This document shows positions 1-4,998 of a stretch of 6,554 bases of DNA, in pieces. The notes beneath the pieces are model-generated. The model did not search any database. It was not told where the DNA came from and saw only the letters and a program-made list of their open reading frames with translations. This DNA is from an uncultured Eubacteriales bacterium (GTDB lineage Bacteria > Bacillota > Clostridia > Oscillospirales > CAG-272): NCBI GenBank assembly GCA_934462885.1, contig CAKSJC010000093.1, positions 1-6,554 on the forward strand, read 5' to 3'. The translations under genes and the position numbers were made by a program. Position 1 is the stretch's first letter; each line of letters begins with the position of its first letter.

Positions 1-2
1 GT

Positions 3-1466
3 ACCTGTTGGAGCGACGGACGTACAGTGCAGGCGTCTGACTTCGTATATTCATGGAAGAGACTTCTTGATCCTGACGCCAAATATGAAGCAGCTTCTCT
101 CCTTTATGACCTTAAAAACGCACGTGAAATAAAGATGGGAGACGCTACTATCGACGACCTCGGAATAGCTTCCGTTGATACATACAAGCTTCAGATTGAG
201 TTTGAAAAGAAAGTCGATCTCGACAGATTTTTCCAAAACTGCTCGTCTATCGCTCTTGTTCCTTTGCGTGAAGACGTTATCACACGTTACGGTATTGATA
301 AATGGGCTACAAAGTCAACATATATCGTAACAAACGGACCTTTCTGCCCTAAAGGTATTGAACACACAAACACGCTCAGACTTGAACGCAGCGCATACTA
401 CTATATCAATAAAGATAAAAACGAAGCTCTCGATAAATACGTAACGCCGTACAGACTTCTTACAAAATATTCCACCGGCGATGCCGAAGCACAGCTCGAA
501 GAATTTGAAAACAATTCAATATTCTATGACGGCGAGATACCGCTTTCAAAGCGTGCGGAATATCAGAACAAGGTCGAGCGTACAGACCTTATGTCAACGC
601 ATACTTATATGTTCAACATAAATAACGAACTGTTTGCAAACGCAGATGTTCGTCGTGCTCTTTCTATGGCTCTTGACAGAAAAGCGATAGCGGATATCGT
701 TGTATACGCTAAACCTGCTACGAGTTATATTCCATATAAAGTGTACAACACCCAAAACGGCACTTCTTTCAGAACTGAAGGCGGAGATTTGATTTCATCA
801 AGCGCAGACGTTGAAGCCGCAAAGGGCCTTCTTTCTTCCGCAGGAGTTCACGGCGGAGCGTTTACGATTTCCGTGAGAAACAACGAAGTCGATCTTGCTG
901 TTGCCGATTACGTAAAGAGCGTATGGACCGATCTTGGATTCGATGTTACGGTGGATGTCGTAAAAGCTGAACCCTCTGACTGGGAGCCTGATACATACAC
1001 AGATAATTTCCAGAAACTGTATGACAGCGGAGATTTTGACGTTATTGCCATAGATATGACTATGCTTTCTCCGGATGCTTTCTCCGCGCTTTCTCAGTTT
1101 GCCGCAAAGTTTTCGGGAAACGGTGTTGATATGTACTCGGATACATATGACATATATCCTCACATAACAGGTTACGTCAGCGCTGATTACGACGCTCTCA
1201 TTGAAGAAGCATACGCTGCAGAAACAGCAGAAGCAAGAGCTGAAGCTCTCCATAAAGCGGAAGAAAAGCTTATGGAGGATATGCCTGTTGTTCCGCTCGT
1301 ATTCCTTGAAGACGCATACATCAAATCCGGCGAACTTTCCGGAATCGGAACCACATATTACGGAACGCGCGACTTTAAAAAGACAAAACTTAAAGATTAT
1401 ATGACTTATAAGGCTGCGACAGATACCGAGACAACCTCTGCCGCCGCACCTGAGACAGTAGGTTAA
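3..1466 (+). CDS. Oligopeptide ABC transporter substrate-binding protein, family 5 (OppA/DppA-like), 5' end missing
   Basis: The reading frame is open from the left edge. An in-frame GTG at 27 is not the start, because the codons before it already encode family sequence (W-S-D-G, then a D-F-V-Y-S-W-K-R-L-L-D-P block). 487 residues are visible and the family is usually about 520-560, so the signal or lipoprotein N-terminus is lost. Family 5 marks, numbered from the first visible codon, are the WSDG...DFVYSWKRLLDP block (3-24), the T-N-G-P turn (about 110-113) and the N-N-E-L-F...D-V-R-R-A-L-S-M-A-L-D-R motif (about 204-226). Such proteins capture peptides outside the membrane and deliver them to an OppBCDF-type permease; no permease gene is in view. 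The protein ends in a Thr/Ala/Glu-rich tail (TETTSAAAPETVG) that looks like a flexible extension. The specific ligand cannot be told. A strong terminator follows, so this is the last gene of its unit. Confidence 0.93.
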   Translation, partial: TCWSDGRTVQASDFVYSWKRLLDPDAKYEAASLLYDLKNAREIKMGDATIDDLGIASVDTYKLQIEFEKKVDLDRFFQNCSSIALVPLREDVITRYGIDKWATKSTYIVTNGPFCPKGIEHTNTLRLERSAYYYINKDKNEALDKYVTPYRLLTKYSTGDAEAQLEEFENNSIFYDGEIPLSKRAEYQNKVERTDLMSTHTYMFNINNELFANADVRRALSMALDRKAIADIVVYAKPATSYIPYKVYNTQNGTSFRTEGGDLISSSADVEAAKGLLSSAGVHGGAFTISVRNNEVDLAVADYVKSVWTDLGFDVTVDVVKAEPSDWEPDTYTDNFQKLYDSGDFDVIAIDMTMLSPDAFSALSQFAAKFSGNGVDMYSDTYDIYPHITGYVSADYDALIEEAYAAETAEARAEALHKAEEKLMEDMPVVPLVFLEDAYIKSGELSGIGTTYYGTRDFKKTKLKDYMTYKAATDTETTSAAAPETVG

Positions 1467-1509
1467 GAAAAAAGTAATACCTGTCAATAAATTAACTATT
1501 GCGATAAAT

Positions 1510-1580
1510 GCGGGAAAAATCTTTTCAAATGAAGAAATGCCGTTTTGTATGTCTTCATAAGTTTTTTCCCGCCTCTTTTT
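1510..1580 (+). terminator. Rho-independent terminator of the peptide-binding protein gene
   Basis: GCGGGAAAAA (1510-1519) pairs perfectly with TTTTTCCCGC (1563-1572). Inside it a second stem, ATGAAGA (1529-1535) with TCTTCAT (1552-1558), makes a long bulged hairpin. CTCTTTTT follows at 1573-1580. It begins 43 nt after the stop codon. The long interior makes it less standard than a simple hairpin. Confidence 0.7.
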
Positions 1581-1581
1581 C

Positions 1582-1607
1582 GCAAGAAAGAAGCTATTCT
1601 TTTTTGC
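1582..1607 (+). other. Second hairpin just after the terminator
   Basis: The arms are 1582-1592 and 1597-1607: eleven pairs including one G-U (1586 with 1603), around a GCTA tetraloop. It starts two bases after the T-run of the preceding terminator and has no T-run of its own. It could be a backup terminator, a 3'-end protecting structure, or part of the leader of the next gene. The rest of the 1467-1721 gap shows no gene and no convincing promoter. Confidence 0.5.
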
Positions 1608-1711
1608 CCCGGACAGCAATGATCCGCATTACAGCGTTTAGATTTACCGATCGTAACATTTGCTGATTTTTGCATCTTTTTCTTCTTATGTAAAAATATG
1701 AATTAAAAATT

Positions 1712-1715
1712 GGAG
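1712..1715 (+). promoter_or_regulatory. Ribosome binding site deciding the DUF4364 start
   Basis: GGAG lies six bases before ATG 1722. It overlaps the alternative TTG at 1710, which therefore cannot be the initiator served by this site. Confidence 0.75.
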
Positions 1716-1721
1716 ATAGTC

Positions 1722-2309
1722 ATGCCTGAATCCTTCCATTCGCCTCAACAGGTGAAAGTTTTCATTTTATATCTTCTTGAAAAAGTTGGATATCCTCTTG
1801 ATTATAACGATCTTGCAACTATCGTTATCAGAGACGGATATGTTGATTACTTTGACTTCGTAACATATTTTCATGAACTTCTTGAGCAGAATCATATAAA
1901 AAAATATACCGCCGAAGAGCTTGTGGAGAAAGGAATTGAAGCGCCGTCCAAGAACGGGGATTTTTACATCGTGACGGAGACAGGGAAAATGATCGCGCAG
2001 GGACTGTCTGACGACCTTCTTCTCGCCGCGATCCGTGAGAGAAGTTATGTAAGCGCTATGCGCCACCTCTCACTTGAAAAAAGAGGCGCTGTTATAAAGC
2101 ATGATATCGAAGCGGTTGGGGACGGCAGTTATATTTTTCATTGCTCGATAAAAGACAGAGAAGGTCTTGCATTCAACTTGTCACTGAGAGCCGATTCTTT
2201 TATGCAGGCGACAAGAATGAGAATGAATTTTGAAGATAAACCCGATGTAGTATATCGGGGAATAATAGCTCTTGTGACCGGGAACGTAAATTATTTGTTT
2301 GAAAAATAA
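1722..2309 (+). CDS. DUF4364 family protein (winged-helix-like)
   Basis: I recognise this 195-residue protein as DUF4364 (Pfam PF14277), a Firmicutes family of unknown function. It has the typical opening: a hydrophobic helix (F-I-L-Y-L-L-E-K-V, 14-22), then P-L-D-Y-N-D-L-A and a Y-V-D-Y-F-D-F-V-T-Y-F-H-E-L-L-E segment (40-55). Residues 11-62 read like a winged helix-turn-helix, followed by a wing-like strand and Y-x-V-T-E-T-G-K (82-89), a pattern seen in PadR/MarR-like regulators. The C-terminal half (about 100-195) is an alpha/beta domain without known catalytic residues. The start is ATG 1722, preceded by GGAG at 1712-1715 with six bases between. An in-frame TTG at 1710 overlaps that ribosome site and is rejected. 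No promoter stands out upstream. A DNA-binding regulatory role is inferred from the fold only. Confidence 0.88.
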   Translation: MPESFHSPQQVKVFILYLLEKVGYPLDYNDLATIVIRDGYVDYFDFVTYFHELLEQNHIKKYTAEELVEKGIEAPSKNGDFYIVTETGKMIAQGLSDDLLLAAIRERSYVSAMRHLSLEKRGAVIKHDIEAVGDGSYIFHCSIKDREGLAFNLSLRADSFMQATRMRMNFEDKPDVVYRGIIALVTGNVNYLFEK

Positions 2310-2391
2310 ATAAAAGCCGGTAATTTTTTGACGAGGAATATTTTTTTGTAAAATACTATTTATACGAAAAAGAGGAAAATATACACATAAA

Positions 2392-2410
2392 AGTTGCATT
2401 CTGCACAACT
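2392..2410. repeat. Small inverted repeat upstream of the sigma-factor promoter
   Basis: AGTTG (2392-2396) and CAACT (2406-2410) are perfect complements. Nested inside are two TGCA tetramers (2395-2398 and 2402-2405) separated by TTC. It sits 46 bp upstream of the -35 box in a very AT-rich gap. It could be an operator half-site pair or a weak hairpin at the 3' end of the DUF4364 transcript. Otherwise the 2310-2456 stretch holds no gene. Confidence 0.3.
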
Positions 2411-2456
2411 ATTTAAATAAAAAACAAAAAAATTCAGAAATTTTTTCTATCTGCTA

Positions 2457-2484
2457 TTGACAAACGGGTATTTTATGTTATAAT
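2457..2484 (+). promoter_or_regulatory. Sigma-A type promoter of the sigma-factor gene
   Basis: There is a perfect TTGACA at 2457-2462, a 16-bp spacer, and a perfect TATAAT at 2479-2484 preceded by TG at 2476-2477 (extended -10). Transcription should begin near 2491-2493, giving a leader of about 70 nt before the TTG start. This is the strongest promoter in the window, and its start point falls inside an inverted repeat. Confidence 0.85.
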
Positions 2485-2486
2485 GT

Positions 2487-2522
2487 TGGTACATAAATGT
2501 AAATTTATGTACCATTTTTTTT
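2487..2522 (+). terminator. Inverted repeat with T-run overlapping the start point: insulating terminator or operator
   Basis: TGGTACATAAA (2487-2497) and TTTATGTACCA (2504-2514) are perfect 11-bp arms around a 6-nt loop, followed directly by eight T (2515-2522). By form it is a rho-independent terminator for transcripts arriving from DUF4364. A transcript starting at about 2491 would lack the G-C base of the left arm and could form only about seven mostly A-U pairs. It may instead be, or also be, a repressor operator at +1. Confidence 0.55.
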
Positions 2523-2551
2523 ACAGAGTTCGGATTTATTCTTTATTAACT

Positions 2552-2556
2552 CGGAG
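2552..2556 (+). promoter_or_regulatory. Ribosome binding site deciding a TTG start
   Basis: CGGAG is seven bases upstream of TTG 2564. It settles the start of the sigma factor against the in-frame ATG at 2483, which lies inside the -10 box and could not be on the mRNA. Confidence 0.75.
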
Positions 2557-2563
2557 CGATACT

Positions 2564-3169
2564 TTGGATAAAGAGATTCTTGATCTGATAGAAAAGGTAC
2601 GCGACGGTGACGAAATCGCATTTGCTACTCTTTCCGAAACGTATGCGAATCTGATTGACGGAGCGGTTAAACGTTTCGCACCGTCTTTCGGGATAGACGC
2701 AGAGTCTGACGGAGATATCTACGGATCGGATGATTTGAGACAGATAGCGGTAGTCGCGCTGTACAAAGCGGCGCTGACGTACGATCCGGAAAACGAAGGA
2801 AAGAATGTCAGTTTCGGTTTGTTTGCGAAAATTTGCGTTAGAAATGCTATGATCTCTGCGCTGCGGAAATATAAAACCGAAGTCAAGAGAATTGAATCTG
2901 CAAAGGAATCTGTAAAAAACACAAGAATCAGTAACGCTTCTCATAATGCAGATCCGCTTTATAAGCTTCTCCATGATGAGGATCTCTCTGAAATAAAGTA
3001 CGTTATCTACGATAACTTATCTGAATTTGAGAAAAAAATTTTTGATAATTATATTGTTGGCAAGTCCGTTGGGGAAATCGCATATTTGCTGGGGAAAAAT
3101 GAAAAATCCGTCAGCAACGCCTTATACCGTGTAAAAGTTAAGATAAGAGGACTTCTGAAAAATAAATAA
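2564..3169 (+). CDS. Sigma-70 family RNA polymerase sigma factor, SigH-like
   Basis: This 201-residue protein should direct RNA polymerase to a set of alternative promoters. Region 2 spans about 18-105 and includes S-D-D-L-R-Q-I-A-V-V-A-L-Y-K-A (55-69, core-binding helix) and F-A-K-I-C-V-R-N-A-M-I-S-A-L-R-K (87-102, the -10 recognition part). A charged linker follows. Region 4 (about 152-201) has L-S-E-F-E-K-K-I-F then G-K-S-V-G-E-I-A-Y-L-L-G-K-N-E-K-S-V-S-N-A-L-Y-R-V-K-V-K-I, the -35-binding helix-turn-helix. The region 4 wording resembles SigH (Spo0H), and rlmB nearby supports this, but a member of another small sigma group is possible. Compared with SigH as I remember it, about ten extra acidic residues (G43-G54) sit inside region 2. 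No anti-sigma gene is adjacent. The TTG start is set by CGGAG at 2552-2556. Confidence 0.9.
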   Translation: MDKEILDLIEKVRDGDEIAFATLSETYANLIDGAVKRFAPSFGIDAESDGDIYGSDDLRQIAVVALYKAALTYDPENEGKNVSFGLFAKICVRNAMISALRKYKTEVKRIESAKESVKNTRISNASHNADPLYKLLHDEDLSEIKYVIYDNLSEFEKKIFDNYIVGKSVGEIAYLLGKNEKSVSNALYRVKVKIRGLLKNK

Positions 3170-3171
3170 TG

Positions 3172-3196
3172 TATTTAACTCCTCGGAGTTTAAATA
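3172..3196 (+). other. Hairpin directly after the sigma-factor stop
   Basis: AACTC (3177-3181) pairs with GAGTT (3186-3190), and T-A-T-T-T (3172-3176) pairs with AAATA (3192-3196) after a one-base bulge at 3191. This gives about ten pairs and a C-T-C-G tetraloop. It begins three bases after the stop codon. There is no T-run, so it is at best a weak terminator. It may be a processing or stabilising element between the sigma-factor and zinc-ribbon genes. Confidence 0.45.
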
Positions 3197-3201
3197 AATA
3201 C

Positions 3202-3264
3202 GCCCGAATAGCTTAACTTAAGAGCGTTGTTTACAAAGGTGACGGTGTGAATCCGCCGAGGGCA
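3202..3264 (+). other. tRNA-like stretch in the leader of the zinc-ribbon gene (degenerate tRNA or structured leader)
   Basis: Reading along the strand there are GCCC (3202-3205), TAGCTT...AAGAGCG (3209-3226, like a tRNA D arm with GCTT pairing with GAGC), TTTACAA (3230-3236, the form of a valine UAC anticodon loop), AGGT, then GACGG-TGTGAAT-CCGCC (3241-3257, like a T arm with one A-C mismatch), and GGGC (3260-3263), which complements the first GCCC. It is not a normal tRNA. It is only about 63 nt long, the D loop lacks the GG pair, the T loop lacks TTC, the anticodon stem is mostly wobble pairs, and no CCA follows. It may be a tRNA relic, a tRNA-shaped leader RNA, or coincidence. No distinct promoter for the downstream gene was found in this leader. 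Confidence 0.3.
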
Positions 3265-3303
3265 GAAAAACTTCAACCAATTTATTAAAGCGAGGAAAAA
3301 GAG

Positions 3304-3582
3304 ATGTACGAGGACAAGACATTAGTATGCAAAGAATGCGGTAATGAATTTGTGTTCACAGCAGGCGAACAGGAATTCTATGCAGAAAAGGGATTCCAGA
3401 ACGAACCCCAGAGATGCAAAGCTTGCCGTGATAAGAGAAAAAATGCAGGTCGTGAACAGAAAGAAATGTTTACAACAGTATGCGCTAACTGCGGTAAGGA
3501 AGCAAAAGTTCCTTTCCAGCCCAGCAACGACAGACCTGTATACTGCAGCGAATGCTTTGCAGCTATGAAACAACAGCAGTAA
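3304..3582 (+). CDS. Double zinc-ribbon protein (zf-trcl plus CxxC-x17-CxxC)
   Basis: This 92-residue protein carries two zinc ribbons. The first (about 3-42) has C9-x2-C12 and C38-x2-C41 around the strongly conserved F-V-F-T-A-G-E-Q-E-F-Y-A-E-K-G-F block, which matches the probable zinc-binding family zf-trcl (PF13451). The second has C60-x2-C63, exactly 17 residues, then C81-x2-C84, the CxxC-x17-CxxC domain (TIGR04272 in my memory). All eight cysteines are intact, so it should bind two zinc ions. A basic linker (K44-R50) joins the ribbons and the tail is Gln-rich. The role is not established. A small nucleic-acid or ribosome-associated factor is plausible from the fold, but this is inference. 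GAGG at 3292-3295 lies eight bases before the ATG. The gene is single, with a structured leader and a strong terminator, which suggests its own regulation and good expression. Confidence 0.9.
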   Translation: MYEDKTLVCKECGNEFVFTAGEQEFYAEKGFQNEPQRCKACRDKRKNAGREQKEMFTTVCANCGKEAKVPFQPSNDRPVYCSECFAAMKQQQ

Positions 3583-3590
3583 TTAGAATT

Positions 3591-3670
3591 GCTCTGTAGA
3601 TGAGTTTTCTGCTGATAAACAATGCGCACATAGAGCGGTGGATTATACACAGATTAACTAAAACTCAGCA
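3591..3670 (+). other. 3' untranslated region with mutually exclusive pairings
   Basis: TGAGTTTT (3601-3608) is the exact complement of AAAACTCA (3660-3667), while TGCTGA (3610-3615) is the exact complement of TCAGCA (3665-3670). The two pairings share 3665-3667 and cannot form together. GCTCT (3591-3595) also matches AGAGC (3632-3636). The segment sits between the zinc-ribbon stop and its terminator. It may be a structured 3' UTR or the body of a small 3'-derived RNA; chance is not excluded. Confidence 0.3.
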
Positions 3671-3710
3671 AAAGGAACGCGTTTTTTATCGCGTTCCTTT
3701 ATTGTTTTTT
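3671..3710 (+). terminator. Rho-independent terminator of the zinc-ribbon gene
   Basis: AAAGGAACGCG (3671-3681) and CGCGTTCCTTT (3690-3700) form a perfect 11-bp stem with an 8-nt loop, followed by ATTGTTTTTT (3701-3710). It lies 88 nt after the stop codon and closes the transcription unit. Confidence 0.93.
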
Positions 3711-3903
3711 ATGACTTTTCTTCTTTGATTATCGTAGATTTAGACTTTGAAGCGATAATTGAAAGCAAACGCTTTTCGGTTATGGGTGCTTAAGTGATAT
3801 GCGAGAGCGCAGCGGCGGTACATTTTTACGCCGTGACAAGATTACAACAATTCGCAGTTATCGCAAAAAAACAATTTTATTCCCGATTTGTTGAAAATTT
3901 ATA
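3711..3903. other. Intergenic stretch with no recognisable gene
   Basis: No reading frame with a credible start and ribosome site appears on either strand. Two small foldbacks are visible: AAAGC-AAAC-GCTTT near 3762-3775, and a bulged stem around 3811-3835 (GCGGC...GCCGT with GTA...TAC). Neither has a T-run or a family I recognise. It is likely spacer or the upstream region of the rlmB promoter. Confidence 0.5.
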
Positions 3904-3932
3904 TATACAAAGACGGAAAAGTATGATATAAT
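3904..3932 (+). promoter_or_regulatory. Promoter of rlmB
   Basis: TATAAT (3927-3932) has an upstream TG (3924-3925), forming an extended -10. TATACA (3904-3909), four of six matches to the -35 consensus, lies 17 bp upstream. Transcription should start near 3939-3941, giving a leader of about 85 nt. Confidence 0.65.
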
Positions 3933-3956
3933 CATGTTGTATAGTGTTGTAACATG
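3933..3956. repeat. Repeats at the rlmB transcription start: possible operator
   Basis: CATGTT (3933-3938) and AACATG (3951-3956) are perfect inverted copies 12 bp apart. Overlapping them is a direct repeat of TGTTGTA at 3935 and 3945, exactly 10 bp (one helical turn) apart. Both lie immediately after the -10 box, where a repressor could act. A further 7-bp foldback (GTTTTTC 3960-3966, GAAAAAC 3979-3985) lies in the leader. Confidence 0.35.
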
Positions 3957-4025
3957 GAAGTTTTTCTGCCGTTTTTTTGAAAAACAACGTGAAACATGAC
4001 GTTTGAACAGGCGGTTTTAGATTAA

Positions 4026-4895
4026 GTGGAAAATAAAAAATTCGACGATGCTAAGTATAAAAAAACAAAAAACGACATCAACCGTAATAGGAATCCCTAT
4101 AATAACTCATATAATAAAAAAGATTACCGGAACTTAAAAAGCAGGGAAACGGAAGAAAGACCGCAAAATATTGTGGTCGGACGAAACGCTGTAAACGAAC
4201 TTGTAAAAACAGGCGCACCGATAGATAAAATACTCGTGTCCGGCAGAGAAGGATCTGTGGTTGTTATAATCGCAGAGGCTAAGAAGGCGGGCATTCCGAT
4301 AATAGATTCGAATTCCGGAGCGCTTGACAGACTCGCCGGAGGAGAACATCATCAAGGCATTGTAGCCATGGTGGCGGAAAAAAAATATTGCTCGATAGAA
4401 GATATTTTGAATATTGCCGCGGAACGAGGCGAAAAGCCTCTTATTGTGGTGTGCGACGGAGTTGAAGACCCGCATAATCTCGGAGCCATTATAAGATGTG
4501 CGGAATGTGCCGGCGCACATGGCGTGATAATTCCGGAACGCAGAGCGTGCGGACTTACTCCCGCCGTTTCAAAAGCTTCCGCGGGAGCAATAATGCATAT
4601 GGCGGTAGCCAAAGTCGGGAATATCGCGAGAACGATAGATGATCTGAAAGAAAAAGGAATTTGGACTTTTGCGGCTGAGGCAGGAGGAGTCGATTTTTTT
4701 GAAACGGATTTTAATATTCCGTGTGCGATAGTTCTCGGCGGGGAAGACAGCGGAGTCAGCAGACTAGTAAAGGAAAGGTGCGATTACACGGTATCTATCC
4801 CAATGTACGGTAAGATAAATTCGCTCAATGTATCAACCGCCGCTTCGGTATTGCTTTGCCATGCCGCAAGGATGCAGAGGTCAGGTACGCAGTGA
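4026..4895 (+). CDS. rlmB: 23S rRNA (guanosine(2251)-2'-O)-methyltransferase RlmB
   Basis: This is a SpoU/TrmH-family (SPOUT, trefoil-knot) enzyme that uses S-adenosylmethionine to methylate the ribose of a guanosine in the peptidyl-transferase centre of 23S rRNA. After a 47-residue Lys/Asn/Arg/Tyr-rich extension comes the substrate-binding domain (about 48-118, beginning N-I-V-V-G-R-N-A-V). The catalytic domain shows motif 1 (D148-P-H-N-L-G-A-I-I-R157-C-A), motif 2 (I-V-L-G-G-E-D-S-G-V-S-R, 235-246) and motif 3 (I258-P-M-Y-G-K-I-N-S-L-N-V-S-T-A-A-S-V), with the key Arg, Glu and Asn residues present. The total is 289 residues against roughly 245 in E. coli. The start is GTG 4026: an in-frame TAA lies directly before it, and AGGCGG at 4009-4014 is a slightly distant ribosome site. 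TrmH-type tRNA methyltransferase is the alternative, but the N-terminal domain favours RlmB. Confidence 0.92.
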   Translation: MENKKFDDAKYKKTKNDINRNRNPYNNSYNKKDYRNLKSRETEERPQNIVVGRNAVNELVKTGAPIDKILVSGREGSVVVIIAEAKKAGIPIIDSNSGALDRLAGGEHHQGIVAMVAEKKYCSIEDILNIAAERGEKPLIVVCDGVEDPHNLGAIIRCAECAGAHGVIIPERRACGLTPAVSKASAGAIMHMAVAKVGNIARTIDDLKEKGIWTFAAEAGGVDFFETDFNIPCAIVLGGEDSGVSRLVKERCDYTVSIPMYGKINSLNVSTAASVLLCHAARMQRSGTQ

Positions 4896-4998
4896 AATTT
4901 ATGCGGATACGGTAAGAGAAACTGCAATATTCATTTGTAAATATAAAGCATATGAAAGGAAAGACTGAGAACCGAAGTTCAAAGTTAATGTACTTATT

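Noticed and set aside
27..29. GTG as start of the peptide-binding protein
   Set aside because: Upstream codons in the same frame already read as family sequence (WSDG), so the true start is outside the window.
798..1619. 273-codon minus-strand frame
   Set aside because: Cys/Phe/Ile/Arg-rich antisense shadow of the peptide-binding protein and its terminator; no ribosome site or recognisable domain.
1670..1697. TTGCAT with an A-rich -10 as a DUF4364 promoter
   Set aside because: No spacing gives a credible -10 hexamer.
1710..1712. TTG as start of DUF4364
   Set aside because: It overlaps the GGAG that serves ATG 1722, and the family sequence begins after the ATG.
2328..2359. TTGACG with TAAAAT or TACTAT as a second promoter
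   Set aside because: Spacers of 15 or 20 bp are poor and the stretch is simply AT-rich; the promoter at 2457-2484 is far better.
2483..2485. ATG as start of the sigma factor
   Set aside because: It overlaps the -10 box and precedes the likely transcription start; TTG 2564 has a proper ribosome site.
3201..3303. Known riboswitch in the zinc-ribbon leader
   Set aside because: No conserved core of cobalamin, TPP, SAM, tetrahydrofolate, fluoride or c-di-GMP classes could be matched by eye; T-box features are also absent.
3322..3650. Minus-strand and alternate-frame ORFs over the zinc-ribbon gene
   Set aside because: The + strand frame has eight ordered cysteines and a ribosome site; the others are shadows.
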